DNA of 64,000 nucleotides, taken from Beijerinckiaceae bacterium (GTDB lineage Bacteria; Pseudomonadota; Alphaproteobacteria; Rhizobiales; Beijerinckiaceae). Positions 42,886-51,283 of the stretch are shown here, in pieces. Below the pieces are notes generated by a model that searched no databases, was not told the DNA's origin, and was given only the letters and a program-made list of their open reading frames with translations. The translations under genes were made by a program, and so were the position numbers. Numbering within the stretch: the first letter of the stretch is position 1; the number at the start of each line of letters is the position of its first letter. The stretch is taken from NCBI GenBank assembly GCA_021324915.1, contig JAJPIC010000028.1, positions 91,122-155,121 of the forward strand, written 5' to 3'.

Positions 42886-44526
42886 ATGACTCGCAACCTC
42901 TCCGAGCCGATCGCCGCGCTCGCGGCCCTCCGTGCCGAAATGAACGATAGAGGGATCGCCGATTTTTTCGCAAGCGATTCGCGAAGATTTGCAAGTTTCC
43001 ACGTCGAACTCGACGATCTCCTCTTCGATTTCTCCAAACATCGCCTCGATCGGACGATTCTCGCGCGGCTTATCGATCTCGCCCGCGCCGCCGGGCTCGA
43101 AGAGCGCCGCGCGGCACTCTTTTCCGGCGCGAATGTCAACCCGACCGAAGGGCGCGCGGCACTGCATGTGGCCTTGCGCAATATGGATGGCACGCCCATC
43201 CATACGGGGGGTGCCGATGTGATGCCGGCGGTCCTCGCCGAGCGGCGCAAAATGCTCGCCTTCGCCGAATCCGTGCGCGGCGGCACGCTCAAAAGCGCGA
43301 CCGGCGAGGCCTTCACCGATGTCGTCAATATCGGCATCGGCGGTTCCGATCTCGGGCCTGCCATGGCTGCGCAGGCGCTCTCGCCTTTTCTCGCGCCGCA
43401 TCTGAAACTGCATTTTGTCGCCAATGTCGACGGCGCCGACCTCGCCGATCGTCTGCGCAATCTCGCGCTCGAGCGCACGCTCTTCATCATCTGTTCGAAG
43501 ACTTTTACGACGCTCGAGACCATGACCAATGCCAGCGCGGCGCGCACCGCTGTCGCGCAAAAGCTGGGCGAAGCGGCAATTGCCACGCATTTCTGCGCGG
43601 TCTCGACGGCGCCGAAGGAAGTGGCCGGTTTCGGCATTGGCGAAGACCGGCGCTTTCTTTTCTGGGATTGGGTCGGCGGGCGTTATTCGATCTGGTCCTC
43701 GATCGGGCTGTCGCTCGCAATCGGCATCGGCGCTGCCAATTTCGAGGAATTTCTGCGCGGCGGTGCGGCGATCGACCGGCATTTTCGCGAGGCTTCGCTC
43801 GAGGCCAACGTGCCCGTGCTGATGGCGCTCATCGGAATCTGGTATCGCAACTTCTGGAATTATGCCGGTCACGCCGTGATCCCCTACGATCAGCGCCTGG
43901 CCCGCTTTCCCGCCTATCTGCAGCAGCTGGAGATGGAATCGAACGGCAAGTCGGTCGACCTTGCGGGGGAGCGCGTTGCATCCGCCACAGGTGCGCTTCT
44001 CTTCGGCGAGCCGGGCACCAATGCGCAGCACGCCTTCTTTCAGCTCTTTCATCAGGGCACCGAGATCGTGCCCGTCGATTTTCTCGTGGCCGCCCGGCCG
44101 ACTGCTGCCGATGCGCATCAGCATGATCTGCTCGTCGCCAATTGCCTGGCGCAAAGCGAGGCTTTGATGCGCGGGCGCTCGCAAGAGGAAGTCGAGGCGC
44201 GCATGCGCGCACAAGGGGTGAGGGAAGAGGAGATCGAGGCGCTCGCCCCGCACAAGACATTTCCCGGCAATCGGCCGTCGAGCACTTTTCTATTTCGGCA
44301 ACTTACGCCGCGCACGCTCGGCCAATTGATCGCGCTTTACGAGCACAAGGTTTTCGTTCAGTCGGTGGTCTGGAACATCGATCCCTTCGACCAATGGGGC
44401 GTCGAGCTCGGCAAGGAACTCGCCTTGCGGCTTGCACCGCTTGTCGCCGACCCTGCCGCCGCTTTGGAAAAGCTCGATTCCTCGACCGCGGGGCTCATTG
44501 CGCATCGGCGCAGGTTGAACTTTTGA
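42886..44526 (+). CDS. pgi: Glucose-6-phosphate isomerase
   Basis: A 546-residue isomerase of the phosphoglucose isomerase family. The family signature block appears as GGSDLGPAMAAQAL, SKTFTTLETMTNA and GTNAQHAFFQLFHQGTEIVP, with the catalytic glutamate-histidine segment nearby, and the C-terminal ELGKELALRLAPL. It interconverts glucose-6-phosphate and fructose-6-phosphate. The ATG at 42886 matches MTRNLSEPIAALAAL. A TTG at 42880 is in frame two codons upstream. It follows the frameshifted FAD gene. Confidence 0.97.
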   Translation: MTRNLSEPIAALAALRAEMNDRGIADFFASDSRRFASFHVELDDLLFDFSKHRLDRTILARLIDLARAAGLEERRAALFSGANVNPTEGRAALHVALRNMDGTPIHTGGADVMPAVLAERRKMLAFAESVRGGTLKSATGEAFTDVVNIGIGGSDLGPAMAAQALSPFLAPHLKLHFVANVDGADLADRLRNLALERTLFIICSKTFTTLETMTNASAARTAVAQKLGEAAIATHFCAVSTAPKEVAGFGIGEDRRFLFWDWVGGRYSIWSSIGLSLAIGIGAANFEEFLRGGAAIDRHFREASLEANVPVLMALIGIWYRNFWNYAGHAVIPYDQRLARFPAYLQQLEMESNGKSVDLAGERVASATGALLFGEPGTNAQHAFFQLFHQGTEIVPVDFLVAARPTAADAHQHDLLVANCLAQSEALMRGRSQEEVEARMRAQGVREEEIEALAPHKTFPGNRPSSTFLFRQLTPRTLGQLIALYEHKVFVQSVVWNIDPFDQWGVELGKELALRLAPLVADPAAALEKLDSSTAGLIAHRRRLNF

Positions 44527-44672
44527 GCGGCCGCAGAGCCCGCAGGCGCAAGACCATATGCGCGCAAGTGGCGACAAAAGATCTTTCGGAGAAAACGAAT
44601 GCGGCGATCGAGCGCCGCATCATCCAGCATCGCCCGAGCGCTCTACGCTTTCGGAGCTGAGCCTCGCCAGGT

Positions 44673-44963
44673 TCATTTCAAATGTTTGGCGAGCAGCTTG
44701 TTCATTTCGAACATCGTGACCTTGCCCTTGCCGAAGACGGCCTTGAGCTTTTCGTCGGCTACGATTTCGCGCTTGTTCTCCGGGTTCTGCAGTTTGTGCT
44801 TTTTGATATATTCCCACATCCTGCTTACGACTTCGGTACGCGGCAGCGGTTCGTCGCCGACGACAGCGGCGAGTTCCTTCGACGGATGCAGCGGCTTGTT
44901 GAAGGCGCTGGACGCTGCAGCGGCCTTCTTTTTGGCGGGGGCTTTCTTCGGTGCAGTCGTCAT
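44673..44963 (-). CDS. SWIB/MDM2 domain protein
   Basis: A 96-residue protein. The N-terminus is Lys/Ala/Pro-rich (APKKAPAKKKAAAASSA), like a histone or HU tail. The C-terminal 70 residues form a SWIB/MDM2 domain (FNKPLHPSKELAAVVGDEPL, EVVSRMWEYIKKHKLQNPEN, REIVADEKLKAVFGKGKVTM, FEMNKLLAKHLK). SWIB domains are known from eukaryotic chromatin complexes and from Chlamydia and other bacteria fused to topoisomerase. Small free forms occur in several alphaproteobacteria, with unknown function. The start is ATG at 44963. It is convergent with pgi. Confidence 0.92.
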   Translation of the reverse strand: MTTAPKKAPAKKKAAAASSAFNKPLHPSKELAAVVGDEPLPRTEVVSRMWEYIKKHKLQNPENKREIVADEKLKAVFGKGKVTMFEMNKLLAKHLK

Positions 44964-45205
44964 CGCTTTTCTCCGATCGAATCTCGCGAACCGTCCCTAC
45001 GGCCTACCTAGCCCAAAATCACCGATCTCCGAAATGCCGCAAGAGGGTTTGCGCCTCAGAGGCGAATTATACCAAGGCAATTCTCCTGGCGAAGCGGCGC
45101 GGCCGCGGGCGTGGCCGGCATTAAAGCCGGGAAGAAGCTCAATTGGATGCCTCATTTATCCGAATTCTGCATAGATCTGGCGCCCAGAGCGCCCTCTCAG
45201 CCGAT

Positions 45206-46435
45206 TCAGCGCCTTTTGTTCCGCCGAGCCAGCGTCCGCAGCCTCAGGGCATTAAGTTTGATGAAGCCGGCGGCGTCGCGATGGTCATAGGCGACCGCGC
45301 CTTCCTCGAAGGTTACGAGATCCTGATCGTAAAGCGAATAGGGGCTGGAGCGGCCGACGACAGAGGCCGAGCCCTTGTAGAGCTTGAGCCTCACCCGGCC
45401 GGTGACGAATTCCTGGCTGCGGTCGATCAAGGCCTGCAGCATGTCGCGTTCCGGCGAGAACCAAAATCCGTTGTAGATCAGCTCCGCAAATTTCGGCATC
45501 AACTCGTCCTTGAGATGAGCTGCGGCGCGATCGAGCGTGATCTGCTCGATGCCGCGATGCGCGAAATAGAGGATCGTGCCGCCGGGCGTCTCGTACAGGC
45601 CGCGCGACTTCATGCCGACGAACCGGTTCTCGACGAGATCGAGCCGGCCTATGCCATTGGCGCGGCCAAGCTCGTTCAAATGCGCCAAGAGCGTTGCCGG
45701 CGGCATGGTCCTGCCGTCCACTGCGACCGGATCGCCGGATTTGAAATCGATCTCGATGAAAGTCGGTCGATCCGGCGCGTCCTGCGGATCGATCGTGCGC
45801 GAATAGACGTAATCGGGAACCTCTTGCGCCGGATCTTCGAGCACCTTTCCTTCGGAAGACGTGTGCAGGAGATTGGCGTCGATCGAAAAAGGCGCCTCGC
45901 CACGCTTATCCTTCGCGATCGGAATCTGATTGCGTTCGGCGAATGCGAGGAGCGCGCTGCGCGAGGTCAAATCCCATTCGCGCCAAGGCGCGATCACTTT
46001 GATGTCCGGTTCGAGCGCATAATAAGAGAGCTCGAAACGTACTTGATCATTGCCCTTGCCGGTCGCGCCATGTGCGACGGCATCGGCGCCGACCTTGCGT
46101 GCGATCTCGATCTGCTTCTTGGCGATCAGCGGCCGTGCGATCGACGTGCCGAGCAGATAGAGGCCCTCGTATTGGGCATTGGCGCGAAACATCGGGAAGA
46201 CGTAATCGCGGACGAATTCTTCGCGCAGGTCCTCGATGAAAATATGCTCGGGCTTGATGCCGAGCATCAGCGCCTTCGCGCGCGCCGGCTCGAGCTCCTC
46301 GCCCTGGCCGAGGTCGGCGGTGAAGGTGACCACTTCGCAGCCATAGGTGGTCTGTAGCCATTTCAAAATGATCGACGTATCGAGCCCGCCGGAATAGGCG
46401 AGCACGACGCGTTTGGGCGCTTGATTCTCTGGCAT
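45206..46435 (-). CDS. argG: Argininosuccinate synthase
   Basis: A 409-residue ATP-dependent ligase joining citrulline and aspartate in arginine biosynthesis. The N-terminal ATP pyrophosphatase motif is [18 protein letters not shown], with downstream [18 protein letters not shown] and [10 protein letters not shown] motifs standard for ArgG. The ATG at 46433-46435 ([10 protein letters not shown]) gives the family start. A longer frame to 46489 adds 18 residues. A palindromic repeat lies just upstream, at 46458-46507. Confidence 0.97.
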   Translation of the reverse strand: MPENQAPKRVVLAYSGGLDTSIILKWLQTTYGCEVVTFTADLGQGEELEPARAKALMLGIKPEHIFIEDLREEFVRDYVFPMFRANAQYEGLYLLGTSIARPLIAKKQIEIARKVGADAVAHGATGKGNDQVRFELSYYALEPDIKVIAPWREWDLTSRSALLAFAERNQIPIAKDKRGEAPFSIDANLLHTSSEGKVLEDPAQEVPDYVYSRTIDPQDAPDRPTFIEIDFKSGDPVAVDGRTMPPATLLAHLNELGRANGIGRLDLVENRFVGMKSRGLYETPGGTILYFAHRGIEQITLDRAAAHLKDELMPKFAELIYNGFWFSPERDMLQALIDRSQEFVTGRVRLKLYKGSASVVGRSSPYSLYDQDLVTFEEGAVAYDHRDAAGFIKLNALRLRTLARRNKRR

Positions 46436-46457
46436 CGGTTCTCGCTGGATATGGCTT

Positions 46458-46507
46458 GAGCATCGGATTTTCCCAAAACCGGTACCCAATTTTTGGGTCC
46501 GATGCTT
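46458..46507. repeat. Palindromic REP-like element, copy C
   Basis: GAGCATCGGA (46458-46467) pairs with TCCGATGCTT (46498-46507), and CCCAAAA pairs with TTTTGGG, around the core CCGGTACCCA. It matches copies A and B in architecture. It sits in the leader of argG, 23 bases from the ATG, so it is transcribed in the argG direction and can fold as a hairpin. Confidence 0.78.
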
Positions 46508-46576
46508 AATCGCCGCGCACTATAATGGGCAAGCTTGCGCGCGCAAGGCTGGGCGCCTGTCGCCTCATCCGCGGCG

Positions 46577-47314
46577 TTATTTCGATCTCAGGTCATCGAC
46601 GAAGGTTTTGAGCTCGGGTGCGTCGAGATCCGATACCGCCCAATAGCCGAACCCGCTCTGGTCCCATTGCACCATGTTGTAGCCCTCGACCACTTTCGTG
46701 TGTGCAGGCGTATTAGCCTCGCCCGGGGCGAGCGGGATAGCGGCGAGTGTGATCAAATGCTGCCGGCGCCGGTAGACCAGCACGGGCTCAGGCTTGCCGC
46801 CAATGACTTCGACGCGTCCGCCGACAAGCGGAAAGCCGGCTTCGGCAAGGTCGATCGTTGGCGGCGAGAGGCCGAGCTTTGCTTCGAACCAGGGCCGCAC
46901 CGTGTGACGGTCGGAAGAGGCGATATCGGTCGGGCTTGCAGCAAGAAGGCTGCGCCGATGGCTGTCGGCAATCGTTTGTTCGATCGCATTCCCGCCGCCG
47001 GACGCAAGATAATAGGTCGCGGTGCTCGAAAGAAAGGCGGTCACGAGGAGCGAGGCGGCGAGCGCCTGCCAATTCATAATGCGGGGCCGTGGCGGCGCTT
47101 CGGGCGTGGCGAGCGCTGCAATGCGTGCGGTGAATTGCTGAGAGGGAACGGGCTTGTCGGTCCGTTTCACCGCTCCCTTGAGAGCCAGGATCCGCGCATA
47201 TTCGGCGGCAAGATCGGGTTCGGCCGCAATCCGCTCTTCGAGGGAGAGCGCGGCAGCGGCATCCAATTCCCGGTCCGCGAGCGCGTGCAGAAGCAATTTG
47301 TCGTTGCGCGTCAT
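46577..47314 (-). CDS. Anti-sigma factor, membrane-spanning
   Basis: A 245-residue protein encoded right after an ECF sigma factor, with a 4-base overlap (ATGA). The N-terminal 75 residues (LLLHALADRELDAAAALSLE) resemble the cytoplasmic sigma-binding domain, though the Cys/His zinc ligands of ZAS proteins are not visible. One membrane span (ALAASLLVTAFLSSTATYYL) follows and the rest is periplasmic with W-F-E-A-K-L and RVEVIGGKPEPVLVYRRRQH. It should hold the neighbouring sigma factor at the membrane until a signal arrives. The signal is unknown. Confidence 0.88.
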   Translation of the reverse strand: MTRNDKLLLHALADRELDAAAALSLEERIAAEPDLAAEYARILALKGAVKRTDKPVPSQQFTARIAALATPEAPPRPRIMNWQALAASLLVTAFLSSTATYYLASGGGNAIEQTIADSHRRSLLAASPTDIASSDRHTVRPWFEAKLGLSPPTIDLAEAGFPLVGGRVEVIGGKPEPVLVYRRRQHLITLAAIPLAPGEANTPAHTKVVEGYNMVQWDQSGFGYWAVSDLDAPELKTFVDDLRSK

Positions 47315-47856
47315 CGCAGGCTCCGCCGCAGATCGTCTGCCAAAAGCGCGCGGGCGCGCGCAAGTCGCGACATGACGGTGCCGATCGGGATCGACAACAT
47401 GCTGGCGATCTCTTTGTAGCTCATTTCGTTGATATCGCGGAGCACGAGAACTTCGATGAATGGGCGCGGCAAGGACTGTATTGCCGCTTCGATCGCGGCG
47501 CGTTCGGCCTTCTCGATCAGCGCCGCCTCCGGTGAGGGCTGATCAGCTTCCGCATCCTCGAACTCCGCCTGGTCGTTGGCACTATCCGGCCGGTTCTTGG
47601 CGAGCCAGGTAAAACAGGTATTGCGCACGATGCTGAGGAGCCAGGCGCGCGCGCCGCGGCCTTGGTAGGAATCGATGGCCTTGAGCGCCCTGATACAGGC
47701 CTCCTGCACAACGTCTTCCGCATCATGCGCGCTTCCGGTCAGCCATTTGGCGAGCGCCAGCGCGTCCGCGAGATGCGGCAAGACGATCTCACGAAAGCGC
47801 TCGGCGGCGCGCGCGTCCGTCAAAATGATGTTCCGGCGCGGAACGCGCCGCTCCAA
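47311..47856 (-). CDS. ECF-type RNA polymerase sigma factor
   Basis: A 181-residue group IV sigma factor. Region 2 has WLTGSAHDAEDVVQEACIRALKA and RAWLLSIVRNTCFTWLAKN. Region 4 has LPRPFIEVLVLRDINEMSYKEIASMLSIPIGTVMSRLARARA. It directs RNA polymerase to a small regulon and is controlled by the anti-sigma protein immediately downstream. The upstream genes on the strand are a cupredoxin and metallophosphoesterase, whose transcript may include this pair. The start is at 47856, with GTC-rich upstream sequence and no perfect ribosome binding site. Confidence 0.93.
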   Translation of the reverse strand: MERRVPRRNIILTDARAAERFREIVLPHLADALALAKWLTGSAHDAEDVVQEACIRALKAIDSYQGRGARAWLLSIVRNTCFTWLAKNRPDSANDQAEFEDAEADQPSPEAALIEKAERAAIEAAIQSLPRPFIEVLVLRDINEMSYKEIASMLSIPIGTVMSRLARARALLADDLRRSLR

Positions 47857-47865
47857 ACTGCTCGA

Positions 47866-48180
47866 TCAGGGCAGGACCGTGATCTTGCCCTGCATATGCG
47901 GATGCAGACCGCAATAATAAGCGAAATCCCCCGGTTTGGTTAGGGTCAAGGAGACTTGGTCGTCCGTATCGAGGGCGCGCGAGTGGAAACTGCCGTCGAC
48001 CGCGACGACGGAATGGGGAATATCGTCCTCATTCTTAAAGATGACTGTCGTGCCCGACTTCACCTCGAGATGCGTCGGGGTGAAGGTGAAATTCTGGATG
48101 AGGATCTTCGTGTCGGCGCCAAGCGCCGGGGCCGCAAGGAGACCGAGGCCCAAGGCAAGCGCGAAGAGACTTGCTTTCAT
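47866..48180 (-). CDS. Amicyanin-like cupredoxin
   Basis: A 104-residue blue copper protein. The signal is LFALALGLGLLAAPALGA. Copper ligands are H56 in DDIPHSVV, C90 and H93 with M96 in YYCGLHPHMQG. The ligand loop C-x-x-H-x-x-M has the same spacing as the short loop of amicyanin, the electron acceptor of methylamine dehydrogenase. It is a periplasmic electron carrier. The partner is not in the window. It lies between a metallophosphoesterase and an ECF sigma gene, all on one strand with 9-bp gaps, so one operon is likely. Confidence 0.9.
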   Translation of the reverse strand: MKASLFALALGLGLLAAPALGADTKILIQNFTFTPTHLEVKSGTTVIFKNEDDIPHSVVAVDGSFHSRALDTDDQVSLTLTKPGDFAYYCGLHPHMQGKITVLP

Positions 48181-48189
48181 GGCGGCACC

Positions 48190-49128
48190 TCAATCGGCGA
48201 GCGTCGTATCGGTGATCGCAAGCGGCTTCGAACCGATGCTGACGTCGACGCGCGTGAGGCCCAGCATGTGGGGCAGGCGGTCGGCCGGCACGGTCATCGG
48301 ACCTGGTGCCGGAGCCGTGCCCGGGACCGGCTGCGGAAACGCGGTCGAGCGCGCCGTATGGAAGGTCATGTTGCCTTCGATCTTCTGGATGATCTGGTGG
48401 ATATGGCCGTTGAGCACGGTCACCGAGCCGAACCGGCGCAAGAGTTTCAGAACCTCGGCGCCGTCGTCCGTACCCCAGCCCCAATCGGCATAGACGGTCC
48501 AAAGCGGAATATGGGCGAAGACCACGATAGGCGTCGAAGCGGGCTTGTCTCGCAGGTCGTCGGCAAGCCAGGCGAGCTGTTCAGCTCCGAGATTTCCGAG
48601 CCCGCCGGCCTTCAGATTGACGACATTGACGAGCGCGATGAAATGGACGCCGTTCTGGTCGAAGGCGTACCAGCCTGCGCCTTTCGTTCCCTTCCCATAG
48701 CGGTCGAGGTAGGCCTTGCCATTGCCCTCATCGACGAGATCGTGCTCGCCTGGAACATAATGGACGTCGAGGCCGGTTCCGCCGATGATCTGTGCCGCAT
48801 CGTCGAACTGGTCCGCGCGCGACAGATGCGTAATGTCGCCGGTGTGAATCATCAAGGCGGGTTTCGCCGGCAGCGCCTCGATCTTGCCGATCGCCTCTTT
48901 GAGCGTATCGAGCGCGTGCGGATTGGCGGCCTTGTTGAAACCGATATGGCTGTCCGAGATCTGCAGGAAGGTGAATGCACTCTGCGCTTGCGCCGCATCC
49001 GCCTCGCCGAGAAGTCCGAGCGACTTGGGAATGCCGCCTGAGACGGTCCAAAGCACGCCGGTGCCGGCCCAGATCATGCATTCGAGCACATGACGACGAG
49101 AGGGCTCGGTCTCATTCTTTTCCTGCAT
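48190..49128 (-). CDS. Exported metallophosphoesterase
   Basis: A 312-residue Tat-type secreted calcineurin-like protein. The signal is SRRHVLECMIWAGTGVLWTV, with R-R-x-x-x. Metal motifs: ISDSHIG, HTGDITH, VFAHIPLW and GHIHQ. The third motif reads GEHD, where G-N-H-D/E is usual, so one metal ligand is changed from N to E. It may still act on a periplasmic phosphoester, or it may have another role. The start is at 49128. It leads an operon with a cupredoxin and a sigma/anti-sigma pair. Confidence 0.88.
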   Translation of the reverse strand: MQEKNETEPSRRHVLECMIWAGTGVLWTVSGGIPKSLGLLGEADAAQAQSAFTFLQISDSHIGFNKAANPHALDTLKEAIGKIEALPAKPALMIHTGDITHLSRADQFDDAAQIIGGTGLDVHYVPGEHDLVDEGNGKAYLDRYGKGTKGAGWYAFDQNGVHFIALVNVVNLKAGGLGNLGAEQLAWLADDLRDKPASTPIVVFAHIPLWTVYADWGWGTDDGAEVLKLLRRFGSVTVLNGHIHQIIQKIEGNMTFHTARSTAFPQPVPGTAPAPGPMTVPADRLPHMLGLTRVDVSIGSKPLAITDTTLAD

Positions 49129-49244
49129 AGCGCGTCTCCTTTATGGTCTGACGAGGAGACTCGCCAAGCTCGCGCTTTATTCCCGTATGCGCGCAAGTTT
49201 TCGTGACCGAGTAACGCCGGATGGCCTGGGACCGAAGTTGGAGC

Positions 49245-49260
49245 GGTGACTGAAGTCACC
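49245..49260. promoter_or_regulatory. Perfect 16-base palindrome in divergent promoter region
   Basis: GGTGACTGAAGTCACC is a perfect palindrome in the 155-bp region between the metallophosphoesterase operon and the MXKDX protein gene. A dimeric regulator site is plausible. The base of a transcript hairpin is the alternative. Confidence 0.35.
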
Positions 49261-49283
49261 GGCAACCTCAAGGAGTCGATCCC

Positions 49284-49568
49284 ATGACAATCGGTAAGCT
49301 TCTCGCCTCGGCCTTGACAGCTGGCGCCCTTTCACTCTGTCTCGCATTTTCGCCCTCAGCCTATGCGCAAGACACGGGCGGCGACACAATGGGCAAAGCC
49401 CACGATTCGATGTCCAAGGACAGCATGGGTACGGACACGATGGGCAAAGATAGCATGGGCAAAGACACTATGGGCAAGGATACTATGGGGAAGGATACGA
49501 TGCATAAGGATACGATGGGCCATGATTCGATGAGCAAGGGCGGGACGGATACCGATACGACGAAATAG
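49284..49568 (+). CDS. Pentapeptide MXKDX repeat protein
   Basis: A 94-residue exported protein. The signal peptide is SALTAGALSLCLAFSPSAYA. After it comes a run of about 11 five-residue units, mostly M-G-K-D-S/T (DTMGKAHDSMSKDSMGTDTM and so on), matching the MXKDX pentapeptide repeat family. The function of that family is unknown. The regular Met, Lys and Asp spacing suggests metal or surface binding, which is inference. The start is ATG at 49284 with AAGGAG seven bases upstream. The DNA of the repeats has about 15-bp periodicity (49386-49541). Confidence 0.93.
   Translation: MTIGKLLASALTAGALSLCLAFSPSAYAQDTGGDTMGKAHDSMSKDSMGTDTMGKDSMGKDTMGKDTMGKDTMHKDTMGHDSMSKGGTDTDTTK
49386..49541 (+). repeat. 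15-bp coding tandem repeat
   Basis: About ten 15-bp units, each encoding [M][G/S/H][K][D/A][S/T], with variation at the third base. It underlies the MXKDX protein and would be prone to slip-strand expansion or contraction. Confidence 0.8.
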
Positions 49569-49594
49569 CCGTCATACAAATGATGGTATAACGG

Positions 49595-49619
49595 CGGACC
49601 CGCCACGAACGCGGGTCCG
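49595..49619 (+). terminator. Stem-loop after MXKDX gene
   Basis: CGGACCCGC (49595-49603) and GCGGGTCCG (49611-49619) form a perfect 9-bp stem with a 7-base loop. There is no T-tract after it. It may protect the 3' end of the transcript or terminate weakly. Confidence 0.5.
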
Positions 49620-49775
49620 ATCCCGTGCGAATTGAGCGCGCAAGCGCACGTGTTTGCGCCTGTAACATTTGCGCGCGGCGTGCGAACCAACGACTGAGAT
49701 CATAGGGTCGAGCCGAGCGATAGATGTCAGGCGCCATTGAGACTGGCCGAAGATCGCGCGAGAATGGGGAGAGCA

Positions 49776-50276
49776 ATGCGCAGATTCGTGCTTCAATTGA
49801 CTTTAGGCCTTGGGCTCGCCGGCCTCTTCTTCGCGAACGCATTGCATGCGGCCGGCAGCGCCGATGCCGCGAGCGGCGAGGCGCAGCAAACCTCCATGCA
49901 GCTTGCGACCTCCGCGCCGAAGGGAAGCCTCAAAGACCCTTATATCGGCAACAGCCAGGCAATCGCGCAGGGCGGCATGCTCTTCAGCGGCGCCGGCTGC
50001 CCCGGCTGTCACGGCGGTGGAGGCGGGGGCGGCATATGCCCGCCGTTAACCAACGGCGTCTGGATTTACGGCGACAGCAACGACACTTTGTTCCGCTTGA
50101 TCGCCCTTGGATCGGTCGATCTCCAGAAACAGGGGTATAGTCGCATGGCGATCGAGAATGTGGTCGCCCCCATGCCCTCGTTCGGGTCGATCATCCCGAA
50201 GCCCGACGATATCTGGAAGATCATTGCCTGGATCAAGTCGCACTACGATGCGCAGGGCAAGCCGCTTCAGCAATGA
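49776..50276 (+). CDS. Class I c-type cytochrome (cytochrome cL-like)
   Basis: A 166-residue periplasmic heme protein. The signal is LTLGLGLAGLFFANALHA. Heme is bound at C75-P-G-C78-H79 in GAGCPGCHGG, followed by a glycine run. The probable axial methionine lies in VVAPMPSFGS. The sequence ICPPLTNGVWIYGDSNDTLF resembles the heme-distal region of MxaG/XoxG cytochromes cL of methylotrophs. No methanol dehydrogenase gene is adjacent, so the physiological donor is unknown. The ATG at 49776 follows GGGGAGAGC. Other in-frame starts upstream add residues before the signal. Confidence 0.85.
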   Translation: MRRFVLQLTLGLGLAGLFFANALHAAGSADAASGEAQQTSMQLATSAPKGSLKDPYIGNSQAIAQGGMLFSGAGCPGCHGGGGGGGICPPLTNGVWIYGDSNDTLFRLIALGSVDLQKQGYSRMAIENVVAPMPSFGSIIPKPDDIWKIIAWIKSHYDAQGKPLQQ

Positions 50277-50464
50277 ATCTCGCAGCCGCGCGGGGTGCTC
50301 CGCCGCGACCGGCCGAAGGAGCGCCGTGCCGTAAAGGCGCGGGCTCTAATCGGCCCGCCCCGGATTTCTTCGGAAAATCCGGCGCGGCCTTGCGAATCTC
50401 GCTGAAAAGCGTATATCTCCAACAGATCTTCTCATAGCGGTCGTCTTTAGCGATCGATTTTTGA

Positions 50465-50494
50465 GAGTGGGCCCGGCCGGACCCGCTCTTTTTT
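50465..50494 (+). terminator. Terminator-like hairpin in the rimP leader
   Basis: GAGTGGG (50465-50471) pairs with CCCGCTC (50482-50488), a 7-bp stem with one G-U pair, followed by TTTTTT. It lies about 40 bases upstream of the proposed rimP start and probably attenuates or terminates transcription before the rimP-nusA-infB operon. Such a leader hairpin fits known autoregulation of this operon by NusA, but that is inference. Confidence 0.6.
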
Positions 50495-50535
50495 ATTGCC
50501 GCAGCCTTGCCGCGTGCGGCGGCACATCGGGGAAG

Positions 50536-51237
50536 GTGGAGTTGCAAAGCTCGCTCACAGAACCGCGTCTTTTGACCGAGACGGGCGTTGCTGGCCGGAT
50601 TGCCGCAATCGTCACGCCCGTGCTGGGCGATCTCGGCCTGCGCCTCGTTCGGGTGAAGCTTTCGGGCGAAGCGGGCGCGACGGTGCAGATCATGGCGGAG
50701 CGGCCGGATGGCAGCATGTCGATCGACGATTGCGAAATCGCGAGCCAGGCCCTATCTCCGGTATTGGACGTCGAAGACCCGATCGAAGGCGCCTACCGGC
50801 TCGAAATATCTTCGCCGGGGCTCGACCGCCCGCTTGTGCGCCGCTCCGATTTTGAACGCGCCCTGGGTCACGAGGCGCGAATCGAAATGGCTTCGCCGAT
50901 CGGGGGCCGGAAAAGATTTCGCGGGCTCATCGAGGCGCTCGAGGGCGAGGGACGCGAGGCGCGCGTCAAGCTTCGCCGCACCGATGCCAAGCCGGAAGAG
51001 CCGGCCGAAATCTGGCTTACACTCGCCGATATCGGGAGCGCCAAGCTGGTCTTGACCGAGGCTTTGATCCGCGCGGCTTTGCGCGAAGCCAAGGCCAAGA
51101 AAAGCGGCTTCGAACCCGGTTCTTCAGAGACGGCGCCGCGGCGCGGCCCCGGCCGCTTCGCCGGCCCCGGCAAGCGCAAGATTCCGGAAGACAAGTCCGG
51201 CGCGGGCGCGCGGAAGATTTCGCATAAATCGAAGTGA
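50536..51237 (+). CDS. rimP: Ribosome maturation factor RimP
   Basis: A 233-residue protein needed to mature the 30S subunit. The N-terminal RimP domain has [20 protein letters not shown], the [19 protein letters not shown] region, and [20 protein letters not shown], the family signature. A second SH3-like domain follows, and the C-terminal tail ([10 protein letters not shown]...[14 protein letters not shown]) is basic and low-complexity. The start is GTG at 50536 ([14 protein letters not shown]), which follows GGGGAAG. A TTG at 50461 would put the leader hairpin inside the coding sequence and is rejected. The nusA gene follows. Confidence 0.92.
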   Translation: MELQSSLTEPRLLTETGVAGRIAAIVTPVLGDLGLRLVRVKLSGEAGATVQIMAERPDGSMSIDDCEIASQALSPVLDVEDPIEGAYRLEISSPGLDRPLVRRSDFERALGHEARIEMASPIGGRKRFRGLIEALEGEGREARVKLRRTDAKPEEPAEIWLTLADIGSAKLVLTEALIRAALREAKAKKSGFEPGSSETAPRRGPGRFAGPGKRKIPEDKSGAGARKISHKSK

Positions 51238-51283
51238 ATTGAACAGCCCCGCGAATGGAGGGGCGGCAAGAGGAGAACGTCAA

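Noticed and set aside
49386..49541. CRISPR array from the 15-bp repeats
   Set aside because: Repeats are in frame, have no spacers and encode a MXKDX pentapeptide protein.
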